Shown in pieces: positions 53,554 to 63,063 of a stretch of 64,000 nucleotides of DNA. The stretch spans positions 5,022,001 through 5,086,000 of the forward strand of contig NZ_CP042430.1 in assembly GCF_007970665.1 (NCBI RefSeq), written 5' to 3'. Under the pieces are notes generated by a model, which saw only the letters and a list, made by a program, of their open reading frames with translations, ran no database searches and was not told the origin of the DNA. The position numbers and the translations under genes were made by a program. This DNA comes from Baekduia soli (lineage in GTDB: Bacteria > Actinomycetota > Thermoleophilia > Solirubrobacterales > Solirubrobacteraceae). Position 1 is the stretch's first letter, and the number at the start of each line of letters is the position of its first letter.

Positions 53554-56067
53554 ATGCACACGAGCGTGCGCCTGTCGCGCGGCCTTCCCTCCATCACCCG
53601 CTCCTGCCTCGCCGTCGCCCTCGCGGTGGCGGTCGCCGACGCCCTCGCCGGGCGGGCGACGTTGGCGATCGCCGGCGTCGACGGGCTCGCCCCCGTCTGG
53701 CCGCCGGCCGCCATCGCGCTGACGGCGCTGCTGTGGCGCGGGCTCCGGCTGTGGCCCGCGGTCCTGGCCGGCGTGGTGGCCGCCGAGCTGCTCGCGGGCG
53801 CCGGCGTGCTCGCGGGCCTGGGCTGGGGCCTGGCCGACACCGCGCAGGCCGTGCTGACCGTCACGCTGCTGGGCCGGCTGGGCGCCGACGCGCGCTGCCC
53901 GCGCCAGCGCGACGCCGTCCTGCTGCTCGTCTGCACCGCCGCCGCGGCGACCGTGACCGCCCCGCTGGGCTCCGGGATCCTCGCCGCCACCGGCCACGGC
54001 GCCGCCGGCTGGCCACGCTCGGCGGTCGTCTGGGGGCTGGGCGACGTGCTCGGCGTGGTCCTGCTGACCCCCGCGCTGCTGGGCCTGGTCCGTCCGGGCC
54101 GCGGCCCGCGCGCCCAGGCCGCTGCGGCCGAGCGCACCGTCGCGGCCCTCGCGCTCGCCGCCCTCCTGGCCTACGCGGCCACCGACGCCGGGCCCTCGCT
54201 GTGGGTGCCCGTGCCCGTGATGATGTGGATCGCCCTGCGCCAGGGCATCACCGGCGCGGGGCTCGCCGGGCTGGGCAGCGCCCTGGCCGTCTGCTGGGCG
54301 GCCGCCCACGGCATCGGCCGCTACGACGGCAGCGTGCAGGACGTCGCACACGCCCAGCTCGTCATCGGCATGATCGCCGTGCTCATGGCCATGGTGGCCG
54401 CCGCGACCGCCGAGCGCCTGGCGATCGCCGCCGACCTGACCGCGATCGCCGCCGAGGACGGCGCGCTGCGCCGCGTGGCGACGACCGTCGCGGCGGGCGT
54501 CGCGCCGGGTGAGGCGCTCGAGGCCGTAGCCTGCGAGATGGCGCGGCTGCTCGACGTCCACACGGGCGTCGTCGTGCGCTTCGAGGGCGGCCGCGACGCG
54601 CGCGTGCTCGCGCTGTGGTCGCAGACGGAGGCCCCGCAGCCCGGCGTGGGCGAGCTCGTCACCATCGTCCCCGACAGCGCGGTCGACCGCGCCCGCCTCG
54701 GCGAGATCGGCCGCTTCGACGAGCGCGACGCCGAGACCCTCACGCTCCCGCCCTTCCGCCTGCGCATCGCCGCGCCGATCCTCGCCGACGGCCGCCCCTG
54801 GGGCGCGCTCATCGCCTGCTCGGTGGACTCCACCGACCTGCCCGCCGAGATCGGCCAGCGGCTGGCCCGCTTCGCCGAGCTGGCCGGACTGGCCGTGCAG
54901 CTGGCCGCCGAGCGCGACCGCCTCGTCGAGCAGGCCAGCAGCGACCCGCTGACGGGCCTGCTCAACCACCGCGCCTTCCACGAGCGCCTCGTCCAGGAGT
55001 GCGCGCGGGCGCGGCGGGCCGGCCGGCCGCTGTCGCTGGCGATCTTCGACCTCGACCGCTTCAAGCAGGTCAACGACACCCTCGGCCACCTCGCGGGCGA
55101 CGCCGTGCTGGCCGAGGCCGCGCGGCGGATGGCCGACGCGACGCGCGACGGCGAGATCGTCGCGCGCATCGGCGGCGACGAGCTGGCGCTGCTCATGCCC
55201 GACACGGCCAGCCGCGAGGCGCACGCCGCGGGCGAGCGCGTGCGCCGGGCGATCGGCGCCGAGGCGTTCGAGGGCGCCGGCACGCTGACGGTCTCGGCCG
55301 GCGTGTGCGACCTCGAGGAGGCCGCCGACGCCGACGAGCTGCTGCGGCTGGCCGACGGCGCCCTGTACTGGGCCAAGGCCCACGGCCGCGACGCGTGCAT
55401 CCGCTACTCGCCCGAGGTCGTGGAGGAGCTCTCGGCCACCGAGCGCGCCGAGCGCCTCGAGCACGCCCGGGCCCTCGCCGCCCTCGGCGCGCTGGCCAAG
55501 GCCATCGACGCCAAGGACCCGGCGACGATCCGCCACTCCGAGCGCGTCGCCGCGCTCGCCGCCGAGCTGGCGGCGGAGTCGGGATGGGCCCCCGCCGCGG
55601 TGCGCCGCCTCTACGACGCCGCGCTCGTGCACGACGTCGGCAAGATCGGCGTGCCCGACGCGGTCCTCAGCAAGCAGGGGCGCCTGACCGACGGCGAGTA
55701 CGACGTCATCAAGCGCCACGCCGACCTGGGCGCACGCATCGTCGCGGGCGTCCTGGACCCCGACCAGGTCGCGTGGGTGCGGGGCCACCACGAGCGCCAC
55801 GACGGCGGGGGCTACCCCGACGGCCTCGCGGGCGAGGACATCACGGAGGGCGCCCGGCTGCTGGCGCTCGCCGACGCGTGGGACGCGATGACCGGCGCAC
55901 GCATCTACAGCGCGCCGATGCCCGTGCCCGAGGCCATGGAGGAGGTGCGCCGCGGCGACGCCCGCCAGTTCCATCCCGCCGCGGTCGCCGCGCTGGAGCG
56001 CGTGCACGCGCGCGGCGGCCTGGGCGTCGCCGAGGCCGCCGACGAGCCCGTCGGCGTCGCGGCCTGA
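53554..56067 (+). CDS. MASE1-GAF-GGDEF-HD-GYP cyclic-di-GMP signalling protein
   Basis: The 837-residue protein has four parts in order. A MASE1-like membrane sensor occupies residues 10-290 (VWPPAAIALTALLWRGLRLW and several helices). A GAF-like domain follows at 310-450 (VTIVPDSAVDRA, LRIAAPILADGRPWGALI). A GGDEF domain spans about 465-625 (DPLTGLLNHRAF, IFDLDRFKQVND, active site RIGGDELALL, that is GGDEL). The last part is an HD-GYP phosphodiesterase (HSERVAALAAEL, HDVGKIGVPD, HHERHDGGGYPDGLAG). Both synthesis and breakdown of c-di-GMP are possible. A GGDEL signature is usually still active. Confidence 0.93.
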   Translation: MHTSVRLSRGLPSITRSCLAVALAVAVADALAGRATLAIAGVDGLAPVWPPAAIALTALLWRGLRLWPAVLAGVVAAELLAGAGVLAGLGWGLADTAQAVLTVTLLGRLGADARCPRQRDAVLLLVCTAAAATVTAPLGSGILAATGHGAAGWPRSAVVWGLGDVLGVVLLTPALLGLVRPGRGPRAQAAAAERTVAALALAALLAYAATDAGPSLWVPVPVMMWIALRQGITGAGLAGLGSALAVCWAAAHGIGRYDGSVQDVAHAQLVIGMIAVLMAMVAAATAERLAIAADLTAIAAEDGALRRVATTVAAGVAPGEALEAVACEMARLLDVHTGVVVRFEGGRDARVLALWSQTEAPQPGVGELVTIVPDSAVDRARLGEIGRFDERDAETLTLPPFRLRIAAPILADGRPWGALIACSVDSTDLPAEIGQRLARFAELAGLAVQLAAERDRLVEQASSDPLTGLLNHRAFHERLVQECARARRAGRPLSLAIFDLDRFKQVNDTLGHLAGDAVLAEAARRMADATRDGEIVARIGGDELALLMPDTASREAHAAGERVRRAIGAEAFEGAGTLTVSAGVCDLEEAADADELLRLADGALYWAKAHGRDACIRYSPEVVEELSATERAERLEHARALAALGALAKAIDAKDPATIRHSERVAALAAELAAESGWAPAAVRRLYDAALVHDVGKIGVPDAVLSKQGRLTDGEYDVIKRHADLGARIVAGVLDPDQVAWVRGHHERHDGGGYPDGLAGEDITEGARLLALADAWDAMTGARIYSAPMPVPEAMEEVRRGDARQFHPAAVAALERVHARGGLGVAEAADEPVGVAA

Positions 56068-56081
56068 CCGCTACCGCCCGC

Positions 56082-56990
56082 TCAGGCGCGCGCGGGCGCC
56101 ACGGCGGCCGCGGGCGGCGGCTCGAGCACCTCGGGCGGCGCGGGACCGGGCGTCAGCGCGGCGCCGGTGAGCACCGCGGCGAACGCGACGAGGCGCAGGA
56201 CCAGCGCCGCCGTGCCGTCGGGCAGCGGCTCGCCGAAGACCGCCGACCCCGCGGCGATCGTCACCACGTTGGCCGCCAGCGTCGTGAGCGCGATGACCGA
56301 GACCGGCGGGCCGATCTGCAGCGAGCGCGCGCTGACCACCAGCCCGACGACCGACAGCACGAAGATCGCGGCGGCCTCCGGGCTGATGACCACGAGCGGG
56401 CCCTCGTGGCCCAGCTCTCCGGACTTGGCCTTGATGACCACGTCGCTGGCGCCCCACAGCAGACCGGCGGCCAGCGCGAGGACCGGGCCGGGCCGCGGGC
56501 CGCGGTCGCCGGTCACGACCAGGCAGCACAGCAGCGCCGCGACCGTGAGCCCGGCCACGTAAAGCGCGAGCGTCCCCGTGTGGTAGTCGCCGTGGCTGCT
56601 CTTGGCGCCGTCGCCGATCGTCGCGGCCAGCAGCGCCAGGCCCAGCGCCGCGACCGCGACGCCGATCCAGTCGCGGCGGCGGACGTGCAGCCCGAAGACG
56701 CGGTCGGCCATCGGGGTGAGGAGCACCAGGCCGCCCGCGATGACCGACTGCACGATGCTGATCGGCGCGAGCGCCAGCGCTCCGACGTGGAACACCCAGG
56801 CGCCCATGGCCACCACCACGCCGAGCGTCCACCAGCGGTGGCGGAACAGCTCGCGCGTCGAGCGGACGGGATGGCGCCACTCGATCGCGGGCGCCTCGGC
56901 CGCGCCGCGCAGCTTGAAGAAGAACCCCAGCAGCGCGATCACGGCGCAGCACAGCGCGAGGAGCAGCCCGAGGCCGACGGCGGCGGTCAC
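56082..56990 (-). CDS. DMT-family transporter
   Basis: The 302-residue protein has about nine or ten membrane helices (AVGLGLLLALCCAVIALLGF, LALAPISIVQSVIAGGLVLL, GPVLALAAGLLWGASDVVIK). SIVQSVIAGGLVLLTPMADR and the GASDVVIK turn resemble EamA/NIPA-like transporters. GTG 56990 is assumed. It is convergent with the c-di-GMP gene, 15 bp apart. Confidence 0.82.
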   Translation of the reverse strand: MTAAVGLGLLLALCCAVIALLGFFFKLRGAAEAPAIEWRHPVRSTRELFRHRWWTLGVVVAMGAWVFHVGALALAPISIVQSVIAGGLVLLTPMADRVFGLHVRRRDWIGVAVAALGLALLAATIGDGAKSSHGDYHTGTLALYVAGLTVAALLCCLVVTGDRGPRPGPVLALAAGLLWGASDVVIKAKSGELGHEGPLVVISPEAAAIFVLSVVGLVVSARSLQIGPPVSVIALTTLAANVVTIAAGSAVFGEPLPDGTAALVLRLVAFAAVLTGAALTPGPAPPEVLEPPPAAAVAPARA

Positions 56991-57059
56991 GGGCGGGGAG
57001 GGTAGGGCACGCACCGGTGGGCCGGGCCGGCGGCCACACGCGCCCCGCGCCGGGCACAC

Positions 57060-57215
57060 GTCCACCGGCGGACGCCCGGCTCGTTCCTCGACCTGCCCGG
57101 CGCCGAGCACCACCTCGAGTTCACCGAGCACGTCGACGGCAGCCCGTGCCCGGCTCCCATCGAGGACAACCTGCTCGTGCTCTGCCTCCGCGACCCGGAG
57201 CAGGTCGGCGACGAT
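57060..57215 (+). pseudogene. VOC/glyoxalase-family relic
   Basis: The frame RRTPGSFLDLPGAEHHLEFT, then EHVDGSPCPAP and DNLLVLCLRDPEQVGDD, is the central beta-alpha-beta part of a vicinal-oxygen-chelate protein. It has a metal-binding Glu, but no start, N-terminal half or C-terminal end. It survives as a fragment of about 50 codons between two - strand genes. Confidence 0.55.
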
Positions 57216-57238
57216 CGGCGTGGGCCGGCCGGGGTCGC

Positions 57239-60200
57239 TCAGCGCCGGACGCTGATGCGCCACGCGTCCGGGCCGGGCGGCCCGGGCTGGTAGGCGCAGA
57301 ACACGCCGGTGCGCACCGAGCGCTCCAGGTGGTGGCCGAGCCGGGCGTCGTGCTCGGCGATGGCCTTGACCGCCCCGCGGATCGCGCGGGTCACGTTGAC
57401 GCGCGCCCGCTCGGCGGCGTTGCTCGCGCGGCGGTCGCGGCCGCCCAGCCCGACGGCCCGGGCCAGCTCCGCCGCGATGAACTCCAGCTCCTCGCGGACG
57501 CGTGCGGCGCGCTCGACGTCGTGGAAGCGCTCGGCCTCCTCGAGCTCCTCGCGGGCCTCGGAGATGCGGCGGCGGTAGGCGCTCTTGGCCTCGGAGTCCA
57601 ACAGCTCCCCGGCGTCGCCGCCGTCGCCGACCGACAGCTCCCCGCCCGCGGTCCCGGCGTCGGCCCCGCGCCCGGCGGCGTGGACCGGCCCGCTGACCAG
57701 ATCGATGGCGTGGACCTCCACGTCGGGGCGTTCGAGCAGCGTGGCGAGGTACTGCAGGCCCTTGCGGTCCTTGAGCCGCACGAGCGTGTCGACGCCCGTC
57801 ACCGTCCAGATCTCGCCCTCCAGGCGCAGCGTCGCCTCACGCGCGCCGGCGACCGCCGAGGCCGCGGCGGCCCCCGCCGCGGGCGTCGCGGCCCCCGGCG
57901 CGGCGGCCCCCGGGGCCGGCCCGGGATCCGACAGGACCGGGATCGGCAGGGCACCCAGGGCCTTCTCGTAGCCGAGCAGGCCGGCCGCGCGCCGCGCCAG
58001 CGTGGCCGAGCCCAGGCGCTGCGCCGCGGCCGCGGCGCGCTCGAGCAGCGCTCGGCCGCGCTCGCGGTCCCCGGCGCCGTCGCGCTGCAGCAGCAGGCGG
58101 GCGGTGGCCAGCTCGGTCCGCGCGGTCCAGATCGGCGCCCGCAGCGCCAGGTTCAGCTCGGCCGCCGCGCGCAGGTGGGCCTCGGCCTCGGTGAGCCGGC
58201 CGAGCACGGCCGCGACCGCGCCGAGGTGATGGTCGACGCAGCCCCAGGCGCTGATCCCGCTGTAGACGACCTGCCCGGCCCAGGGCTCGAGCAGCCCGTA
58301 CAGGACCTCGGCGGCGGCGCGGTGCTGCAGGTGGGCCGCGACCTCGGCGTAGATGGCCAGCCCCGGCAGCCACGTCACGTCGGGCGGCAGCTCGGCGAAG
58401 CCGCTGCCCGTCTCGTGGCTGAGCAGCCGCCGCGCCTCGTCGTCGAGATCGCCCTCACAGCAGGCCAGCGCGAGCACCGCCCGGAACGCCGGGATCCCCG
58501 GGTTGTCGGATACGACCTGGGCGATGAGCGGCTGCAGCTCGGCCAGCCGGCCCTGCTCGTAGCGGATGTTCGTGAGCTGGCTCGTGAAGAACGACAGCGC
58601 GTCGGGCTGGGCGCTCATCGTGGCGATCTGCAGCGCCTCGTGCGCGTGCTGCTCGGCCTCGGCCAGGCGCCCCGCGATGATCTCCAGGTTGCCGCGGTCG
58701 TAGGTCGCCAGCCAGCGCATCGTCGGCTGGCCGAGGCGCTCGGCCAGCTCGGCCTCGTGCTCGACGTCGCGCCAGGCGTCGTTGAGGCGGGCGGCCTCGA
58801 CGAACGCGGCGGCGCGCCAGTGCACGGCGTGGAACTCGGTGACGGGATCGCCCGTGCGCCGTGCCGCGCCGACGTTCTCGTCGTTGTTGGCCAGGCGCTC
58901 GCCCAGGGTCTCGGGCATCCACAGCGTCACGAACCGCAGGCTGAGCACGCGGCTCAGCGCCGCCGGGTCGTCGAGCCGGCGCGCCAGGGCCAGCGCCTCG
59001 TCGCTGAGCGTGATCCGCCGGTCGCGGTCGGCGGGCGAGAAGGCCAGCTCGGCCGCCAGCGTCGCCAGGAGCACCGCCCGCTCGGCGCCGTCGTCGGGCC
59101 CGACGGCCACGAGCGCGTCCTCCAGCGCGTCGAGGCGCTCGTCGTCGACCACGCCCGAGGCGCTGACGAAGCCGCGGCTGTTGGCCAGCACGGCGGCGAC
59201 CAGGCGCGGGCCGTCGCCGAGGCGCCGGGCCAGCGCGGCGGCCTCCAGCAGCGTGGTGCGGAAGCTCGGGTCGCCCGACTGGCGCTCGGCGTCGCCCAGG
59301 CCGACCAGCAGCTCGCAGCGCGTGGCGTCGTCGCCGCCGTCGAGCTGGCCGTGCAGCTCCAGGCCCTGGCGGTACCAGCGCACGCCGTCGTCCGGCGCGA
59401 GCTGACGGACCGCGTGCTCCCCGGCCGCCACCGTGTAGCGCAGCGCCCGCCGCAGGTCGGCGGGCTCGGCGTTGAGCCAGTGGCGCGCGAGCTCGGCGTG
59501 GCGCGCCGGGCCAACGCCGCCCTCGGCCAGCTCCTCCAGCGCGGTCGCGGCCCGCCAGTGCATGTGGGCGCGCCGGGCGGGCCCCAGGCCCTCGTAGAGC
59601 GTGGTGACGATGAGCCCGTGGGCGAAGGCGTAGCGGTCGCCCGGTCGGCGCGGGGGCACGACGAGCGCCGCGTCGCCCGCGGCGTCGACGGCCGCGGCGA
59701 CCGCGTCGAAGCCCTGCTCGGGCAGCATGCGGGTGACCAGGTCCAGGTCGAACTCCTGCCCGATCACCGCCGCGGCGGCCAGCGGCTCGCGCACCGTGTC
59801 GCCGAGGCGCTGCAGCCGGCGGTCCAGGACGTCGCGGACGCTGCCGGGGACCGGGCCGGCCAGCAGGTCGGCGGTGCTCGTCCGGGGCCCGGTCTCGTGC
59901 TGGCGCAGGATCTCGGTGACGAAGAACGCGTTGCCCGACGTGCGCCGCTGCAGCGTCTGCACGGCGTCCAGCGCGGCGCGGTCCAGGACCTCGCCGGTGG
60001 CGGCGCCGGCCAGCTCGGCGACCTCGTCGGCCGCCAGGCCGGCCAGCTCGAGCCGGGTGACGTCGGGCTCGCGGTGCAGGTCGGCCAGGAGCTTGGCCAG
60101 CGGCTGCTCGTCGTCGAGCTCGGTCGAGCGGAACGTGCCGACGATCGTCAGGCGCCGGCGCAGGTCCGACGTGACGAGGTGGCGCACGAGCAGCAGCGTG

Positions 60201-61156
60201 GGCACGTCGGCCCACTGGATGTCGTCGAGCAGCAGCAGCACCGGGCGCTGGGCCTGCTCGGCGTCCAGCAGGCCGGTCACCGCGCCGAAGAGCAGGTAGC
60301 GCTCCGTGTCGCGGTCGGCGCTGCGGGGCGCGGGCGCGTCGGGCAGCCGCTGCTCCAGGGCGCCGACCAGGCGGCCCAGCTCGCCGCCGTGATCCTGCAC
60401 GTGGCGCTCCAGCAGCTCGTCGGTCCCGTGGGCGACCAGGTGCGCCAGGGCCTCCACGAACGGCTGGTAGGGCATGCGCAGGTCCTCGTCGCAGCGCCCC
60501 TGCAGCACGGTCGCGCCGCGGGCGTGCGCGGCGACCGCCAGCTCGCGGGCCAGGCGCGACTTGCCGATGCCCGGCTCCCCGCCGAGCAGGACGACGTGGC
60601 GGCCGGCGTGCGCGGCGCGCAGCATGAGCGGCTCGAGGCGGTCGAGCTCGGCGCGGCGCCCGACGAAGCGGTCGGGCCGCGCGACCTCCAGCCGCGCCGG
60701 CAGCGGGATCGCCGGCGCGGGCAGCGGCTCCCAGCGGATCTCCGCGGCCGCCTCGGGGCCACCCAGGCGCCGCGGCTCGCCGAGGTCCAGGCCGGCGCCG
60801 CGCAGACCCTCCCACACGCCGACGTCGACGAGGATCTGGCCGGCGCCGGCCAGCAGGCAGAGCCGGCCGGCGGCGACCGCGTCGCCGGCGATGGCGATCC
60901 GCAGCACGCTCGGCGCGACCGCGACGCGGTTCTCGGCCTCGATGCGCTGGTGCAGCTGGATCGCGCAGGCCGCCGCCGCGGCCGCGTCGGCGAAGCCCGC
61001 ATGCAGCGCGTCGCCGTCCTGCCCGGCGTCGACGGTCCCGGAGGCCGCGTGCACGACCGCGGCCAGGCGGCCGGCGGAGGGCGCTGCGGCCCCGCCCGCG
61101 AGGGCGGCGGCGAGCACGACCGTCGTGTGCAGCTCTGCGTGGTCTGGGTCCCCCAT
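57239..61156 (-). CDS. large AAA-ATPase/TPR regulator with degenerate cyclase-like N-terminus
   Basis: The 1,305-residue protein has an N-terminal part like a class III nucleotide-cyclase homology domain without clear catalytic Asp pairs (IAIAGDAVAAGRLCLLAGAG). An AAA_16 ATPase follows, with Walker A GGEPGIGKSRLARELA and Walker B VLLLLDDIQWAD. Then come long helical TPR-like repeats and a C-terminal module (GEIWTVTGVDTLVRLKDRKG, KSAYRRRISEAREELEEAE, AERARVNVTRAI) seen in actinobacterial adenylate-cyclase/AAA relatives. It resembles MalT/LuxR-type STAND proteins but has no LuxR HTH. ATG 61156 is preferred to an earlier start at 61255. Confidence 0.85.
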   Translation of the reverse strand: MGDPDHAELHTTVVLAAALAGGAAAPSAGRLAAVVHAASGTVDAGQDGDALHAGFADAAAAAACAIQLHQRIEAENRVAVAPSVLRIAIAGDAVAAGRLCLLAGAGQILVDVGVWEGLRGAGLDLGEPRRLGGPEAAAEIRWEPLPAPAIPLPARLEVARPDRFVGRRAELDRLEPLMLRAAHAGRHVVLLGGEPGIGKSRLARELAVAAHARGATVLQGRCDEDLRMPYQPFVEALAHLVAHGTDELLERHVQDHGGELGRLVGALEQRLPDAPAPRSADRDTERYLLFGAVTGLLDAEQAQRPVLLLLDDIQWADVPTLLLVRHLVTSDLRRRLTIVGTFRSTELDDEQPLAKLLADLHREPDVTRLELAGLAADEVAELAGAATGEVLDRAALDAVQTLQRRTSGNAFFVTEILRQHETGPRTSTADLLAGPVPGSVRDVLDRRLQRLGDTVREPLAAAAVIGQEFDLDLVTRMLPEQGFDAVAAAVDAAGDAALVVPPRRPGDRYAFAHGLIVTTLYEGLGPARRAHMHWRAATALEELAEGGVGPARHAELARHWLNAEPADLRRALRYTVAAGEHAVRQLAPDDGVRWYRQGLELHGQLDGGDDATRCELLVGLGDAERQSGDPSFRTTLLEAAALARRLGDGPRLVAAVLANSRGFVSASGVVDDERLDALEDALVAVGPDDGAERAVLLATLAAELAFSPADRDRRITLSDEALALARRLDDPAALSRVLSLRFVTLWMPETLGERLANNDENVGAARRTGDPVTEFHAVHWRAAAFVEAARLNDAWRDVEHEAELAERLGQPTMRWLATYDRGNLEIIAGRLAEAEQHAHEALQIATMSAQPDALSFFTSQLTNIRYEQGRLAELQPLIAQVVSDNPGIPAFRAVLALACCEGDLDDEARRLLSHETGSGFAELPPDVTWLPGLAIYAEVAAHLQHRAAAEVLYGLLEPWAGQVVYSGISAWGCVDHHLGAVAAVLGRLTEAEAHLRAAAELNLALRAPIWTARTELATARLLLQRDGAGDRERGRALLERAAAAAQRLGSATLARRAAGLLGYEKALGALPIPVLSDPGPAPGAAAPGAATPAAGAAAASAVAGAREATLRLEGEIWTVTGVDTLVRLKDRKGLQYLATLLERPDVEVHAIDLVSGPVHAAGRGADAGTAGGELSVGDGGDAGELLDSEAKSAYRRRISEAREELEEAERFHDVERAARVREELEFIAAELARAVGLGGRDRRASNAAERARVNVTRAIRGAVKAIAEHDARLGHHLERSVRTGVFCAYQPGPPGPDAWRISVRR

Positions 61157-61418
61157 GCCCCCGGCTCCGTGGGCGGGCCGTCCGAGGCCCGCATCATGAC
61201 GGAGCCGGGGGGCATGGAGGCGCAGCGGCGTGGAATGTCCGGAGGAGGCGTCCACCCCATGGTCCTTCCGTGAACCTGCCCGGAGAGCGTCATCCCCGCC
61301 GCTCTCGGTGCCGCGCTGTCGTCCTTACGCCCCTTGGGCGTGATCTCGGGACGTACGCCGTTCAGCGCGACCGAACAGCCCGGGCGTCTGCGGGTCGAGG
61401 CCCGCTAGGGTCTGTGTC

Positions 61419-62000
61419 ATGCCCATGGTCCCGATGGTGATCGAGCGCACCGCGCGCGGCGAGCGCGAGTACGACATCTTCTCGCGCCTGCTCAACGAGC
61501 GGATCATCTTCCTCGGCTCGGCCGTGGACGACCAGGTGGCCAACCTGATCGTCGCCCAGCTGCTGCACCTGGAGTCCTCGGATCCCGACAAGGACATCTC
61601 GATCTACATCAACTCGCCGGGCGGATCGATCTACGCCGGGCTGGCGATCTACGACACGATGCAGTTCATCAAGCCCGACGTGTCGACGATCTGCGTCGGC
61701 ATCGCGATGTCGATGGGCTCGCTGCTGCTCATGGGCGGTGCGAAGGGCAAGCGCTTCTCGCTGCCCAACAGCCGGATCCTGATCCACCAGCCGTCGGCCG
61801 GGTTCGAGGGCCAGTCCTCGGACATCGAGATCCACATGAACGAGATCCTCAAGACGCGCGCCAAGATCGACGAGATCTACGCCAAGCACACGGGCCAGCC
61901 GCTGGAGCGCGTCCACGAGGACATGGAGCGCGACCGCTTCTTCAAGCCCGACGAGGCCGTCGAGTACGGCCTCATCGACAAGGTCATCGAGTCGCACTAG
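61419..62000 (+). CDS. clpP: ATP-dependent Clp protease proteolytic subunit
   Basis: The 193-residue serine protease has the catalytic Ser in [15 protein letters not shown], His in [10 protein letters not shown] and Asp in [31 protein letters not shown] forms the oxyanion strand. Length matches ClpP. The Ser neighbourhood (AMSMGSLLL) differs slightly from the common QAASMGA, a pattern of a second ClpP paralogue group. No clpX or tig is adjacent. Confidence 0.95.
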   Translation: MPMVPMVIERTARGEREYDIFSRLLNERIIFLGSAVDDQVANLIVAQLLHLESSDPDKDISIYINSPGGSIYAGLAIYDTMQFIKPDVSTICVGIAMSMGSLLLMGGAKGKRFSLPNSRILIHQPSAGFEGQSSDIEIHMNEILKTRAKIDEIYAKHTGQPLERVHEDMERDRFFKPDEAVEYGLIDKVIESH

Positions 62001-62043
62001 GGGCGACGCTCGCGGGTGGGCCGCCCGGGCGAGCCTGCGGACG

Positions 62044-63033
62044 CTACGGCGTGGCGCAGGCCGCCGGTCGCCGGTGCTTGGCCAGCAGGCGGTGGAACTC
62101 GACCGGCCGCGCGGTCATCACGCCGTCGACGCACCAGTCGATGAGCTGCGTCCACGTCGCCGGCGACTCGGTGTCGTCGCTGAGCCAGGTGTGCCACGCG
62201 TAGCCGTCGCGGTGGGCGTGGGCGACGTTGGCCGCCGTCGTGATGTCCAGGAGCTGGCCGCCGAACTGGTAGGTGATCGGCAGCTGGAAGGCGACGACCC
62301 CGGGGCCGGGGGACTGGCCGCCCAGCAGCCAGTCGGCGGTCCCGCCGATGCCCGGCGCCAGCGGGATCTGCGGGGCGATCTCGTGGAAGCGGTCCACCGC
62401 CTCCTGCTTGAACGACACGACGATGAGGTCCTTGCGCGGATTGCCCTTCAGCAGGCGCCCGAGCACACCGGCGTTCTGGAGGTACTCGGCGAGCGCCTCG
62501 TCCTTCGTGCGGCCCTTGATCTCGATGTTGATCGGCGTGCGTGGGAACGCCCGCAGCACCTCGCGCAGCGTCGGGACGCGGAAGTCGGAGGCGTTGTAGC
62601 CCTTGGGCGGGCGCCGCTTGCCCGTGGCCACCCCGCGCCAGCGGTAGGCGGCGGCGCGGCGGTCATGGCGGTAGGCGTTCGCGGTGCTCGGCGAGAACCA
62701 GTAGGCCCCGTCCAGGCGCCGGATCTGCGCCAGCGTGTGCGAGGCGATCGTCCCGGTCCCGTTCGTCGTGCGGTCCAGCGTCGTGTCGTGCATGACCACG
62801 ACCTGGTCGTCGGACGTGACACCGACGTCGAGCTCGAGCATGTCGGCGGCCGCCTTCAGCGAGCGCTTGAAGGCGTACATCGTGTTCGACGGGAACTCGT
62901 CCTCGCCGCCCTGGTGGGCGATGTCCAGCGGCTGCGGGACGAGCCAGCGGTTGGAGGCCGCCTGCGCACCCGCGGGCAGCGCGAGCACGGCGACGGCGAC
63001 GAGCAGACCGAGGACCCGGGGCACGCGCGGCAT
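62044..63033 (-). CDS. secreted glycerophosphodiester phosphodiesterase
   Basis: The 329-residue protein has a signal peptide (VLGLLVAVAVLALPAGAQAA). GDPD motifs follow: DIAHQGGEDEFPSNTMYAF (His and Glu), MLELDVGVTSDDQVVVMHD (Glu, Asp and second His) and INIEIKGR. The usual HRG is HQG here. It would hydrolyse glycerophosphodiesters outside the cell for phosphate and glycerol. Confidence 0.92.
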   Translation of the reverse strand: MPRVPRVLGLLVAVAVLALPAGAQAASNRWLVPQPLDIAHQGGEDEFPSNTMYAFKRSLKAAADMLELDVGVTSDDQVVVMHDTTLDRTTNGTGTIASHTLAQIRRLDGAYWFSPSTANAYRHDRRAAAYRWRGVATGKRRPPKGYNASDFRVPTLREVLRAFPRTPINIEIKGRTKDEALAEYLQNAGVLGRLLKGNPRKDLIVVSFKQEAVDRFHEIAPQIPLAPGIGGTADWLLGGQSPGPGVVAFQLPITYQFGGQLLDITTAANVAHAHRDGYAWHTWLSDDTESPATWTQLIDWCVDGVMTARPVEFHRLLAKHRRPAACATP

Positions 63034-63063
63034 TCTGCCAGCGCGTGGCCCGGCGCGCGGGAC

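Noticed and set aside
52357-56007. 1,216-residue - strand frame across the decarboxylase and c-di-GMP genes
   Set aside because: It is an antisense shadow. It runs through two + strand genes with clear motifs and has His/Arg/Gly-rich, domain-free content.
57017-61273. 1,418-residue open frame on the + strand opposite the AAA/TPR gene
   Set aside because: It is an antisense shadow of a very GC-rich gene. The - strand frame carries Walker motifs and a normal start, while the + frame has no domain.
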